Below, piece after piece: positions 33,493 through 43,029 of a DNA stretch of 44,932 nt; position 1 is the first letter of the stretch, and every line of letters starts with the position of its first letter. A program made the translations under genes and the position numbers. Location: contig JALZWM010000049.1 in the NCBI GenBank assembly GCA_023300105.1, positions 1 through 44,932 on the forward strand. Direction: 5' to 3'. This stretch comes from Hellea sp. Its GTDB lineage: Bacteria > Pseudomonadota > Alphaproteobacteria > Caulobacterales > Maricaulaceae. The notes under the pieces are model-generated. The model saw only the letters and a list, made by a program, of their open reading frames with translations. It was not told the DNA's origin and ran no database searches.

Positions 33493-34422
33493 TTAGAAAT
33501 CTCTGAGAAATGGATCTGTCAGTACCACAAAACCCTCAGCTTTTGGATCAATTTTAAAACTAACCATATCAGGAGTATCGTTACGTTCAATATATCCAGT
33601 TTTTCGGAGGACTACGCCCATACCCGCCTTGGCCGTGCGCTTGAGGGCGCCATCTTGGTCATAACTCGGCTTGAAGCCAAATTTTCCTCGGAGCGCGGCA
33701 TTGGCTAACATATTATTGTTCTTGATCACGCATTCGCGCGTGGAATATTCAGTTGTGACTGAAACGCAAAAAGATCCATTGTCAACGCGGTGTGGCGCAT
33801 TAAGCGGCCAAGCGACGGCCTGACCTGGCTGAAGGTCGACAATCTCTGCGGCATTATCAAATGACTCATCATAGGGTAAATCATCAACCCGGTAACTCAC
33901 CGCTGTCGCTTCATAGGACTTATCTGGTATAAACTCTTGCGTCATTGGATAGATATACATTCGCTTTTTACCGCGCACATGCCAAAGAATGGTTTGGGTT
34001 TTGTCAAAATGGTAAGGCGTTTGAGAAATTGGCGACGAGATCAGAATGCTCCCTTTAGGTTTGTAATTCTCAAAACTCGTTTTTTTTGACAATTCGCCGA
34101 ACATTTGATCCAGAAGCATTTTATATTCAGAATGAATATTCATCGCATTCCGTAGGTTCATGAATATGCGTCCGGCTTTCGCGGCCTCTATTAGAGTTTT
34201 CTGCGGCACGCCGCGAAAATCACCTGTCATGAATTGATTTTTAAATTTCGGATCTGAGTCATCTGACATAGAGCAAACATCCATTTGATCAGCCGGATGC
34301 TTCTTCATCAGCTCAATCAAAGCCTCATCCGTAAACAGGCCTGAGGCTATAAGGCTGTGATTAAATGTGATTGTTTCTTTGCGAAAACGCTCACTGTGTC
34401 TTGTCGTCCAATCGGTTAGCAT
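33493..34422 (-). CDS. Cupin-like/JmjC-type Fe(II) oxygenase homologue
   Basis: This 309-residue protein has a JmjC/cupin_8-like core: an HxD pair at His138 and Asp140 ('TPYHFDKTQTILWHVRG'), 'KKRMYIYP' after it, and a distal His211 in 'WPLNAPHRVDNG'. This is the pattern of a 2-oxoglutarate/Fe(II) oxygenase. The target, a protein or a small molecule, is unknown, and no partner is adjacent. I chose the ATG at 34422 because GGGAGAG lies 7 bases upstream; the frame is open to 34482. The N-terminal 80 residues are not recognised. Confidence 0.75.
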   Translation of the reverse strand: MLTDWTTRHSERFRKETITFNHSLIASGLFTDEALIELMKKHPADQMDVCSMSDDSDPKFKNQFMTGDFRGVPQKTLIEAAKAGRIFMNLRNAMNIHSEYKMLLDQMFGELSKKTSFENYKPKGSILISSPISQTPYHFDKTQTILWHVRGKKRMYIYPMTQEFIPDKSYEATAVSYRVDDLPYDESFDNAAEIVDLQPGQAVAWPLNAPHRVDNGSFCVSVTTEYSTRECVIKNNNMLANAALRGKFGFKPSYDQDGALKRTAKAGMGVVLRKTGYIERNDTPDMVSFKIDPKAEGFVVLTDPFLRDF

Positions 34423-34589
34423 CGGATTACTCTCCCTTAAGATATATTCTGGATTGATGCAAAGTCCATGCCAAATAGGCACGACTGAGTGCCCTTCTTT
34501 GCTACATAAGTCCGCTTCTTTGGACGACTTAAGCCACTGAGCTAATGGCCTCGTTCTATAAGGGAAATCAGCAGTTAGCCTCTAAGGAG

Positions 34590-35384
34590 TTATAAGCTCT
34601 CAACAACATGACGAATTAAGGCTGTGCTCTCATTCGCATTCTTGGGTAGCGTGTCTGAATCTATGGAGTTCCCAAATGTCATTTTGAAGGTTTTTCCTTT
34701 TTTATTTAAGAGCTCATGAAAGAGGGTGATGTCTCTAAGCTCGGCGTTCAATTTTGCGAAGGCATAATAAAGCAAAGAATTACAGGCTTTGATTTTTAAC
34801 GGAATAACGGGCACGGCATATTTCTTGGCGAGCATGGCGGCAGAGGTCTCCCAAGGGCGGTCAGTCAACCCCCGCCACCCTAATACCGCCAAACTTCCAC
34901 TTGGAAAAATGACAACACATTTTTCAGCTTCGAGAGCTTGTTTGACATCGACGAGCGTTTGCCGCGTTTTACTCACAGTGCGCTTTGTCTTTACCCATTC
35001 TACGGGGATGATGATATCATCTGCATGGGGCATGACCCGCAAGGCATCCGCATTGGCAAGGAAGACGTGGTCGGGGCGGCGCGCGTTGATAGCTTGGAAG
35101 AGGGCGATGCCGTCCGCCAGTCCTGTCGGATGGTTCGCGATTAAAAGACAGCGGCCAGTGCTAGGTAAATGCTCCAAGTTTTTAACAACGGTTCTTGGGC
35201 TAATATAGTCTGCAAGCATTGAAAATGCGCCACGCCCGCTCATGGGTCTTATCAAATCCACTAGGCGTATAGCGGCATCATATGCGATTATGCGGTAAAG
35301 CAGCGGACGTATAGCACGGAACAACCGCGGGCGCGCCATAAGCTTAGGCGCGCGTTCTGCTATCAATTCTTCAACAATATGCAT
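34590..35384 (-). CDS. Lysophospholipid acyltransferase-family (PlsC-like) protein
   Basis: This 264-residue protein has the acyltransferase block 'LLIANHPTGLADGIALF' (NHPxGxxDG form of the H-x5-D motif, seen in the putative-hemolysin/ACT14924-like group) and 'VVIFPSGSLAVLGW' as the FPxG motif. It should transfer an acyl group from acyl-ACP or acyl-CoA to a lipid at the inner face of the membrane; the acceptor is unknown. The start at 35384 follows AGAGG. Its start region overlaps no other gene after the divergent ArsC-type start is trimmed to 35430. Confidence 0.85.
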   Translation of the reverse strand: MHIVEELIAERAPKLMARPRLFRAIRPLLYRIIAYDAAIRLVDLIRPMSGRGAFSMLADYISPRTVVKNLEHLPSTGRCLLIANHPTGLADGIALFQAINARRPDHVFLANADALRVMPHADDIIIPVEWVKTKRTVSKTRQTLVDVKQALEAEKCVVIFPSGSLAVLGWRGLTDRPWETSAAMLAKKYAVPVIPLKIKACNSLLYYAFAKLNAELRDITLFHELLNKKGKTFKMTFGNSIDSDTLPKNANESTALIRHVVESL

Positions 35385-35429
35385 AATCTGCCTCTTGACG
35401 AATTGAGCCGCGCTTGGCAAGCGCTGGAT

Positions 35430-35924
35430 ATGTCAAAACTTATCAATGTTCTTTTTCTCTGTACTGGTAATTCGGCAAGGTCAATCTTGTCAGAAGCCCT
35501 GACCAATGACCTTGGGAAGTCCAATCCTGAGCGGCGCTTTATGGGCTGGTCTGCTGGAAGCCACCCAAGCGGACAGCCACATCCAGAGGGTTTAGCTGAG
35601 CTGAGAGCTCGGGGGCATCAGACAGAAATGTACCGCTCGAAGTCATGGGACGAGTTCACAGACCTTGATGTCCAAATGGATATTGTAGTGACTGTTTGTG
35701 ATAATGCGGCCAATGAAGTGTGTCCCGTTTTCCCGGGGAAGCATATAACCGTACATTGGCCCGCAGAAGATCCTGCTCATATAGAGCCGTTGGCCGCGCG
35801 CCAGAAAGCATTTTCTGAAGTCTATGATTTGTGCCGCGCGCGGATAGAGACGCTTGTGGCTTTCTCTGATGATGACTTAAAGAATAAAAGCAAGCTTCAA
35901 TCTATTGCAAAGATTATAGCTTAG
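35430..35924 (+). CDS. ArsC-type arsenate reductase / low-MW phosphatase family
   Basis: This 164-residue protein has the P-loop CTGNSARS at residues 11-18, as in low-molecular-weight tyrosine phosphatases and pI258-type arsenate reductases. Two more Cys at 90 and 98 in 'VCDNAANEVCPVFPG' and the segment 'VHWPAEDPAH' place it with ArsC enzymes that use a Cys relay and thioredoxin-type reductant. No arsenite efflux or ArsR gene is adjacent. I chose the ATG at 35430; earlier in-frame ATGs would overlap the divergent acyltransferase. A strong terminator follows at 35981. Confidence 0.88.
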   Translation: MSKLINVLFLCTGNSARSILSEALTNDLGKSNPERRFMGWSAGSHPSGQPHPEGLAELRARGHQTEMYRSKSWDEFTDLDVQMDIVVTVCDNAANEVCPVFPGKHITVHWPAEDPAHIEPLAARQKAFSEVYDLCRARIETLVAFSDDDLKNKSKLQSIAKIIA

Positions 35925-35980
35925 GTCTTTCTTACTTTCTCTGCGCCCTTACTTTTTATTTCACTCAAAATTTAGACATA

Positions 35981-36019
35981 AAAAAGCCGCCCAATGCGTT
36001 TGCACTGAGCGGCTTTTTT
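35981..36019. terminator. Bidirectional intrinsic terminator
   Basis: A long stem pairs AAAAAGCCGC (35981-35990) with GCGGCTTTTT (36009-36018), with further TGC/GCA pairing inside. It has A residues on one side and T on the other, so it can end both the ArsC-type gene (plus) and the convergent channel-like gene (minus). Confidence 0.93.
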
Positions 36020-36034
36020 GTTTGTGTAAGTAAA

Positions 36035-37231
36035 CTACTTCTTAGCAGGTAACCACTCTTGAAGCTTCTTAGCAGCCCATTCGCGTCCACCAAGACCGAA
36101 GGCAATCGCGCCGCCAACACCGGCAGCAACAGCTGCAGCCATGACAGAATAACGGAAGGCTGTGTCAACAATGCCTTCACCAAGTTGCATAGTTTCTAGA
36201 CCCATGAATGTTACGATAATCATTGTTGTATACTTAATGATTTTACCAGCAACATCGCCAGATGTTTGAGCAACAATCTTAGAGATGAAGTTTGCCATGA
36301 ACAAGCCAGCACCAATGATAACTGCGCCAAGAACAACACGTCCGCCAATTTCGAGGAGTGTGTTAAAGACGTTTGTTAGCTCAGGAATACCTAAAGCTTT
36401 CATAGCGGCTGTTAGGCCCATAAGAGCGATACCGATAAAGCTAACATTAGCAATAACATTTGAAGGAACAAAGTTTGGTCCATCACCGTCCATGCTAGCG
36501 ATTGATGCTAGTGAGCTATCAACACCCAATGCAGGGAGTGTGCTTTTAGCAAGGTTAGCAACAAAGCGTCCGATAAAGATAAATACGCCGAGTATAACCG
36601 CTGCACCAATGATGCTTGGGATATAGCCAAGAATAGTGTTTAGAAGTTCAGATACTGGACCAGAAATTCCCGGGATATCCCAGATGCCGATAGCAGTGAT
36701 AGCGAACATGATTGTAACAATCGCTGCAACCGCGCTGCCTAGCGTACGTGCAAGTGACGTTGAAGTTTCGCCATTTTCACCTGATTGGCTAATGCCAAAA
36801 CGTGAAGCGAGATGATCAACTTGAGCCGCTTCAAGTGTTGAAGACAAAGCTTCTTTAACAACTTTTGAAAGTATAATACCGATAGCAAGAACGAAACCAC
36901 CGATTAATAGCTGCGGAAGATATCCAAATATATTTGTCATCATGCCTTTAATAGGGGCAAGTGATTCAGCAATCATAGGAAATTGACCGAGGCCCATAAG
37001 AATGAAGATCAACCATACGACCCAGAAAACAGCCTTTGAAAGTGATTTTCCGATATTGCCGCCAGTTGTTTTAGCTTTTTTACCGAGGCCTGTTTTGTTA
37101 ATCGCACCCGCAACAACAGCGGCTGCGATTTTTGCGATAATTAATCCAATAAAGATTGTAACGAATGCAGTTAAAGGGCCGACGGCCCATGCCGGTAAAA
37201 TTCCGGCTAGTGTTTCAGAAATCTGGTCCAT
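36035..37231 (-). CDS. TM-helix-repeat mechanosensitive channel-like protein
   Basis: This 398-residue protein has multiple hydrophobic helices arranged in repeated pairs ('IFGYLPQLLIGGFVLAIGII' and 'ILGYIPSIIGAAVILGVFIF'), as in the conserved TM-helix (PF05552-type) proteins such as CmpX that sit beside mechanosensitive channel families. It lacks an obvious MscS beta domain and ends in a short basic tail. A role in membrane tension or ion flux is possible. GGAGGG lies 7 bases upstream of the start. It is monocistronic with the shared terminator at its end. Confidence 0.85.
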   Translation of the reverse strand: MDQISETLAGILPAWAVGPLTAFVTIFIGLIIAKIAAAVVAGAINKTGLGKKAKTTGGNIGKSLSKAVFWVVWLIFILMGLGQFPMIAESLAPIKGMMTNIFGYLPQLLIGGFVLAIGIILSKVVKEALSSTLEAAQVDHLASRFGISQSGENGETSTSLARTLGSAVAAIVTIMFAITAIGIWDIPGISGPVSELLNTILGYIPSIIGAAVILGVFIFIGRFVANLAKSTLPALGVDSSLASIASMDGDGPNFVPSNVIANVSFIGIALMGLTAAMKALGIPELTNVFNTLLEIGGRVVLGAVIIGAGLFMANFISKIVAQTSGDVAGKIIKYTTMIIVTFMGLETMQLGEGIVDTAFRYSVMAAAVAAGVGGAIAFGLGGREWAAKKLQEWLPAKK

Positions 37232-37485
37232 TTAAGGTCCCTCCAATAATTATTCAGCCCATGAGTAAGGACCTTCTGCCCATACCATTAACAAACGTTT
37301 ATAAAGATTAACATGAACCAGACCTAAACAAAACACTTTCTTCTGTTAGTAACTTTAGCCATTTTGTTGATAAACGGCTGATTCAAATCTCTTGAACTCT
37401 ATCCGGCAAAGGTAATAACCCTCTTGAAGTTGGACCTGTCTCTTTGGTATCAGTTTTTTTTAATAGCTTATATGACAGTTTATTT

Positions 37486-38577
37486 ATGACAGTTTCTGGA
37501 CAACTCATTCAACGAATTTCTGCAGGAGAGCTAACCGAAGACGCGGTGCAGTTAAAAGCCGCGCAGGCGCTTGATGATCTTTTAGTGCGGGTGAAAACGG
37601 CGCGGGCCAAATCTGGTTTTTTCTCCCGCCGGAGAGGAGTTCCGCCAAAAGGCCTTTACTTATGGGGCGGTGTTGGGCGCGGAAAATCCATGCTCATGGA
37701 TTGGTTCTTTGAGGCCTCAGATACGCCTAAAAAACAACGCGTTCACTTCCATGCCTTTATGCTTGATGTGCATAGCCGTATCGCCAAGCACCGTAAAACA
37801 AAAGAGGGCGACCCCATCCAAGCCGTGGCGAAAGACATAGCCGCCCGAACGCAGCTTTTATGTTTTGATGAATTTCACGTTACGGACATTACAGACGCGA
37901 TGATCCTCTCGCGCCTTTTTGAGGCTCTTTGGAAGCGGGGGCTTGTCGTCGTCGCGACATCTAATCGTGAACCTGAAGGCTTGTATCATAATGGCTTAAA
38001 CCGTCAGCTGTTTCAGCCCTTCATTAACATGATGCCAGAGCACCTCGTCATTCATGAGTTTGCAGGCGAGACAGATCACCGCTTACGGCAGCTTAAATCA
38101 GCGCCGGTTTTTTACAGCCCTTTGGGTGAACAAGCGGATGCGGGAGTTGAGGCGGCATGGCAACGGCTCATTGGCGCGGCCGTTCCCCGTGAAACAATTC
38201 TGACCGTGCAAGGACGAGAGCTAATCTTAAGACGAACGGCAGCGGGTGTGGCGCGCGCCAGTTTTGATAGGTTGTGTAACAATAATCTTGGCCCTGCCGA
38301 TTACCTTCGCTTGTCCCATGCCTTTCAGACATTAATATTGGAAAACGTCCCGCAGCTCGGCCCGCATAACCGTAATGAAGCCAAACGTTTCGTGACGCTC
38401 ATCGACGCGCTTTATGAAACGCGTACAAAATTAGTAATGAGCGCTGCGGTCGAGCCGGCTGAACTTTATGTCAAAGGCGATGGCGTTTTTGAGTTTGAAA
38501 GAACCGCCAGTCGCCTAATCGAAATGCGAAGCCATGATTACCTCGCAGAGCGGCGGATAATGGGGGAGACAGCATGA
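37486..38577 (+). CDS. zapE: Cell division protein ZapE (AFG1-like ATPase)
   Basis: This protein of about 363 residues is the AFG1/ZapE AAA+-like ATPase. Walker A 'GGVGRGKS' is at residues 61-68 and Walker B 'LLCFDEFHV' near residue 125; 'FHAFMLDVHSRI', 'ATSNREPEGLY' and 'YFxxPLG'-like 'VFYSPLG' are family marks. In E. coli ZapE associates with the Z ring; in mitochondria AFG1 acts on inner-membrane proteins. The start is uncertain: the frame opens at a TTG at 37444, and I prefer the ATG at 37486. In Alphaproteobacteria zapE commonly precedes mdh and sucCDAB, as here, with one OM-protein gene between. Confidence 0.92.
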   Translation: MTVSGQLIQRISAGELTEDAVQLKAAQALDDLLVRVKTARAKSGFFSRRRGVPPKGLYLWGGVGRGKSMLMDWFFEASDTPKKQRVHFHAFMLDVHSRIAKHRKTKEGDPIQAVAKDIAARTQLLCFDEFHVTDITDAMILSRLFEALWKRGLVVVATSNREPEGLYHNGLNRQLFQPFINMMPEHLVIHEFAGETDHRLRQLKSAPVFYSPLGEQADAGVEAAWQRLIGAAVPRETILTVQGRELILRRTAAGVARASFDRLCNNNLGPADYLRLSHAFQTLILENVPQLGPHNRNEAKRFVTLIDALYETRTKLVMSAAVEPAELYVKGDGVFEFERTASRLIEMRSHDYLAERRIMGETA

Positions 38578-38650
38578 TTATTAAGGACATAAAATAAAGC
38601 ATATTCGTTTTGTTTGTTATCATTTTTTATTATGCATTAGCTCAATGCCC

Positions 38651-39391
38651 TTAAAATCCCCGCGTCACCCAAAAGCGTAACTCAGTATCTGCGGCGGCTT
38701 TCGAGAGACCAAATTGCGCGCCGCCATATATGGCTAGATTTTCTGCAATTGGCGTTGAGATAAACGGGCCAAGTGTATGGCTTTGATCATCAAAGCTGCC
38801 AATGTCTTTGGAATTTCCATAGTTGTTAAACATCTCGAGGCCGATTGTGTGGCCGCCTTGGATTTTGCGGTAAAGGTTTCCTCGCGTTTGCAGGAAAATA
38901 CCATCGGCGGAATTATCGCCTGTTTGTACGGCCGTTAGGCCAATCGCCCGTGCTGACCAATTTGGGCCGAGCTTGAATTGGTTTGTCCAATTGAAGCCGA
39001 ATTGCTCTGGGCGGTTGTCACCACGGTAACGGGCGTCAAAACGTAAGGCTGATTGATATTTTTGTTTATCAGGCGTGATTTGCCAAAACAGTTCAGCTTG
39101 GACGAAATCAAAATCCAAATCAGAGGCAGTTGTTTTGCGGGTTTGCCCGACGACGCGCCACATAAAGTCTCCGTCGATGGCTTGTTGGTAATGCAGGCGT
39201 TGCGCGAAGCCTGTCTCGTCCGCAGCATTGTCGGGATCTATAGTGGCGCGGTATTGAAGTGATCTGTGGCCTTCATTGACGAGGGGAGGAAAAATACCTC
39301 CCGTGTTTTGTGCAAAAGCAGGCAAGCTAAATACCAGACTGAAGCTAAAGACCATACTGAAACTATATAAAAGACTGACAACTATACGCAC
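38651..39391 (-). CDS. Outer-membrane beta-barrel-like protein
   Basis: This 246-residue protein has a signal peptide (hydrophobic residues 6-26, cleavage after AFA) and then alternating amphipathic strands such as 'WRVVGQTRKT', 'SALRFDARYRG' and 'LAIYGGAQFGL', ending in Phe as outer-membrane barrels do. About 10 strands could fit. No specific family is certain; a DUF2490-like porin or lipid-related barrel is possible. It lies on the opposite strand between zapE and mdh, and both neighbours are plus-strand. Confidence 0.7.
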   Translation of the reverse strand: MRIVVSLLYSFSMVFSFSLVFSLPAFAQNTGGIFPPLVNEGHRSLQYRATIDPDNAADETGFAQRLHYQQAIDGDFMWRVVGQTRKTTASDLDFDFVQAELFWQITPDKQKYQSALRFDARYRGDNRPEQFGFNWTNQFKLGPNWSARAIGLTAVQTGDNSADGIFLQTRGNLYRKIQGGHTIGLEMFNNYGNSKDIGSFDDQSHTLGPFISTPIAENLAIYGGAQFGLSKAAADTELRFWVTRGF

Positions 39392-39509
39392 GATAAAGGC
39401 CCTATTCGTTATTTACATTAATGATAAGATTGGTTTGGCTTGCGCGGATAGTTCATTAAGTTTCTGTTTTCAATGGATTTGAAAAAAAGTTATCAAGACA
39501 TAATTATAA

Positions 39510-40559
<1,050 letters not shown>

Positions 40560-40607
40560 CCTCATATAAGCGCCGTCATTGCTTAATGACGGATTATAGA
40601 TTATTCA

Positions 40608-40634
40608 AAGGCGGGCCTATGGCTCGCCTTTTTT
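40608..40634 (+). terminator. Intrinsic terminator after mdh
   Basis: A 10-bp stem (40608-40617 with 40621-40630, one G-U pair) with a TAT loop runs into six T. A second perfect 8-bp hairpin without T run lies before it at 40573-40592. Confidence 0.92.
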
Positions 40635-40650
40635 ATTATTAGGTATGATT

Positions 40651-41172
40651 ATGACAATCGTTCTGGAAACTCCGCGTCTTATCCTTCGCCATGTTGACCC
40701 TGAGAAAGATTTTGAGTCTTGGGCGAAGTGCTTTAGCCGTAAAGATGTTATGGCGGGGCTTGGCGGTGGTCCGGGGATGAGCCGCGCGCAGGCATGGCGG
40801 CACATGGCGACTGTGATTGGTCATCAGTCAATTCACGGCTATAGTTTTTATTCTGTCATAGACCGCGCAACAAATGAATGGGTTGGCCGCGTTGGGCATT
40901 GGTACCCCGAGGGGTGGCCGGACAGGGAGGTTGGTTGGACAATTCACCCTGACTATTGGCAAAAAGGTTATGCCAAAGAAGCTGGACGCGCCTGTATAAA
41001 TTATGCCTTTAGCGTTTTAGGCTGGCAGCGTGTAGTTCACACAATCGCTGTAGATAATGAGGCGAGCATCAAAACAGCCACGAGCTTAGGCTCTTCACTC
41101 CTTTATCATGTCGACACTATCCCTGCTATTTCAGATGATCCGCATTATGTTTATGGCCAGGATCATCCCTAA
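40651..41172 (+). CDS. GNAT-family N-acetyltransferase (RimJ/RimL-like)
   Basis: This 173-residue protein is a Gcn5-type acetyltransferase. 'LETPRLILRHVD' is the usual N-terminal strand of RimJ/RimL-like members, and 'DYWQKGYAKEAGRACINYAF' contains the acetyl-CoA pyrophosphate-binding loop (variant of Q-x-x-G-x-A). The substrate is unknown, either a protein N-terminus or a small amine. I chose the ATG at 40651, with AGGT just upstream; an ATG at 40645 is possible. It lies between the TCA genes on the same strand but after a terminator. Confidence 0.9.
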   Translation: MTIVLETPRLILRHVDPEKDFESWAKCFSRKDVMAGLGGGPGMSRAQAWRHMATVIGHQSIHGYSFYSVIDRATNEWVGRVGHWYPEGWPDREVGWTIHPDYWQKGYAKEAGRACINYAFSVLGWQRVVHTIAVDNEASIKTATSLGSSLLYHVDTIPAISDDPHYVYGQDHP

Positions 41173-41211
41173 CCCCTGATACTAAACCTTGATGCCAAAC
41201 CCTTGATGCTA
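41171..41211. repeat. Three imperfect 13-14-bp tandem repeats
   Basis: AACCCCTGATACTA, AACCTTGATGCCA and AACCCTTGATGCTA lie head to tail across 41171-41211, between the GNAT gene stop and the PaaI-like gene. The first copy overlaps the last bases of the GNAT gene. Confidence 0.6.
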
Positions 41212-41231
41212 AAGCTCTATAAGATGAACCT

Positions 41232-41663
41232 ATGAAACCTGATATTGTTACGGATGGAGAATTTAAAGGTTGGATGACGTGGAAGTCCGAAGCTTTTGAG
41301 CATGATACGGCTGGGCCTTTCCATTTTACGACTGATGATAAAGGCGTGGTCTGTGCGTTTCGCGTACTGCCCAAGCATATGAATCAAGGCGGTGTCGTCC
41401 AAGGTGGGTGCCTTATGACCTTCGCGGATTTTTCTTTGTTCGCGATTGCCAAAGATGCCTTTAAGGAGGGGGATTACGGATTAACGGTGGCATTCACCAG
41501 CGAGTTTTTATCAGGTGCTAAGCTTGGGAGCCTTGTTGAGGCCCGCGGTGACGTACTTAGAGAGGGCGGTTCTCTTATTTTTGTGCGCGGGCTTTTAACA
41601 GCCGATGGGGTGCCTTGTTTGAACTTTTCCGCAACTTTGAAGCGGATTAGGGCGCGGCCTTAG
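41232..41663 (+). CDS. PaaI-like hotdog thioesterase
   Basis: This 143-residue hotdog protein has the PaaI-type active-site stretch 'NQGGVVQGGCLMTFADFSL'. In most relatives the segment reads N-x-x-G-x-x-H-G-G; here His is Gln, so catalysis may differ, while the downstream Asp of FAD is kept. It would hydrolyse an acyl-CoA in the cytoplasm. It starts 59 bases after the GNAT gene with tandem repeats between, and no strong ribosome-binding site was seen. Confidence 0.82.
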   Translation: MKPDIVTDGEFKGWMTWKSEAFEHDTAGPFHFTTDDKGVVCAFRVLPKHMNQGGVVQGGCLMTFADFSLFAIAKDAFKEGDYGLTVAFTSEFLSGAKLGSLVEARGDVLREGGSLIFVRGLLTADGVPCLNFSATLKRIRARP

Positions 41664-41738
41664 AGGCTAGAGGCTTTACTTGGAAATCTATTGGACCTTT
41701 CGCTAGTGCTTTTTGGCTAAAAAGAGCCGTTTCTGCTG

Positions 41739-41767
41739 TTGCGACTCGTATATAGTCTGCTTATATA
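41739..41767 (+). promoter_or_regulatory. Putative sucC promoter with GANTC site
   Basis: TTGCGA at 41739-41744, a 17-base spacer, and TATATA at 41762-41767 form a sigma70-like promoter. TTGCGACTCG (41739-41748) contains the GANTC site GACTC overlapping the -35 and is identical to the element upstream of mdh. Confidence 0.45.
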
Positions 41768-41780
41768 TAAATATAAGTCC

Positions 41781-41805
41781 GAGGCTCCATTGTGGGGCCT
41801 CTTTT
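41781..41805 (+). terminator. Terminator-like hairpin in sucC leader
   Basis: GAGGCTCC (41781-41788) pairs with GGGGCCTC (41794-41801) with a 5-base loop, followed by TTTT. It lies between the probable promoter and the sucC start at 41833, so it may be an attenuator rather than only an end for the PaaI-like gene. Confidence 0.5.
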
Positions 41806-41832
41806 AGCGAATAACCAACGACGGGCCTTTTC

Positions 41833-43029
41833 ATGAATATACACGAATATCAGGGCAAAGCTGTCCTCAAAGAAATTGGCGCGCCAGTGTCAGAAGGAAT
41901 TGCCATTTTTAAGGCCTCCGAAGCTAAAGCTGCTGCCGAGAAATTAGGCGGCCCATTATGGGTTGTTAAATCTCAAATCCATGCTGGCGGCCGTGGTAAA
42001 GGTAAATTCATCGGCGCAGCCGAAGATGCTAAAGGGGGCGTGCGCCTTGCGTTCTCTATCGACGATGTTGTCAAGAACGCTGAAGAAATGCTCGGTGAGT
42101 ATTTGGTGACTGAGCAGACTGACGATAAAGGCAAGCAAGTTAACCGTCTTTATATCGAGCATGGGTCTGACATTGACCGTGAACTTTACATTTCGATTAT
42201 TATCAACCGTGAAACATCGCGCGTCTCATTCATCGTCTCGACTGAGGGCGGCATGGATATCGAAGCTGTTGCGCATGATACGCCTGAAAAAGTTATCAAC
42301 TTTGACATCGACCCTGCGACAGGCTTCATGCCGCATCACGGACGTAAGCTTGCTAAAGCGCTAGAGCTTAAAGGTGATCTTGCGAAACAAGCGAATAAGC
42401 TTGGCCGTGTACTTTATAATGGCTTCTTGGCCAAAGACATGGCGATGCTTGAAATTAATCCGCTTATCGTGACTGAAGACCAAAACCTTCATTGTTTGGA
42501 CGCGAAAATCAGCTTTGATGAAAACGCGCTTTTCCGTCACAAAGATATCCAAGAGCTTCGTGATATCACTGAAGAAGATTCAAAAGAAACAGAAGCTAAG
42601 AAATATGACCTCTCTTATGTCGCCCTCGACGGCAACATTGGTTGTATGGTCAACGGCGCGGGTCTTGCGATGTCCACTATGGATATCATCAAGCTCTACG
42701 GCGCTGAGCCTGCGAACTTCCTTGATGTGGGCGGCGGCGCGACGAAAGAAAACATCGTTGCGGCCTTTAAAATCCTCACATCTGACGAAAAAGTCAAAGG
42801 CATCCTTATCAACATTTTTGGCGGCATCATGAAATGTGATGTCATCGCACAGGGCACTGTTGACGCGGTTAAAGAAGTTGGCCTTGAAGTGCCGCTTGTT
42901 GTTCGCCTAGAAGGCACGAACGTTGAAGCCGGTAAAAAAATCATCAACGAATCTGGTCTAAACGTAATTGCTGCGGATGACCTAGACGATGCTGCGCAGA
43001 AGATTGTTGCAGCGGTGGAGGCTGCGTAA
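41833..43029 (+). CDS. sucC: Succinyl-CoA synthetase (ADP-forming) beta subunit
   Basis: This 398-residue subunit has an N-terminal ATP-grasp domain ('[19 protein letters not shown]' near residue 53) and a C-terminal CoA-ligase flavodoxin-like domain ('[19 protein letters not shown]' near residue 326). With SucD it interconverts succinyl-CoA and succinate with ATP formation in the TCA cycle. Its TAA overlaps the SucD ATG by one base. The leader holds a GANTC-bearing promoter and a terminator-like hairpin. The ribosome-binding site is weak (GACGGG). Confidence 0.97.
   Translation: MNIHEYQGKAVLKEIGAPVSEGIAIFKASEAKAAAEKLGGPLWVVKSQIHAGGRGKGKFIGAAEDAKGGVRLAFSIDDVVKNAEEMLGEYLVTEQTDDKGKQVNRLYIEHGSDIDRELYISIIINRETSRVSFIVSTEGGMDIEAVAHDTPEKVINFDIDPATGFMPHHGRKLAKALELKGDLAKQANKLGRVLYNGFLAKDMAMLEINPLIVTEDQNLHCLDAKISFDENALFRHKDIQELRDITEEDSKETEAKKYDLSYVALDGNIGCMVNGAGLAMSTMDIIKLYGAEPANFLDVGGGATKENIVAAFKILTSDEKVKGILINIFGGIMKCDVIAQGTVDAVKEVGLEVPLVVRLEGTNVEAGKKIINESGLNVIAADDLDDAAQKIVAAVEAA

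Noticed and set aside
34526-34553. tRNA-like D-arm on the minus strand (ATTAGCTCAGTGGC)
   Set aside because: The acceptor stem has no partner, and no T-loop (GTTCGA-type) or proper anticodon arm follows, so no tRNA can be folded.
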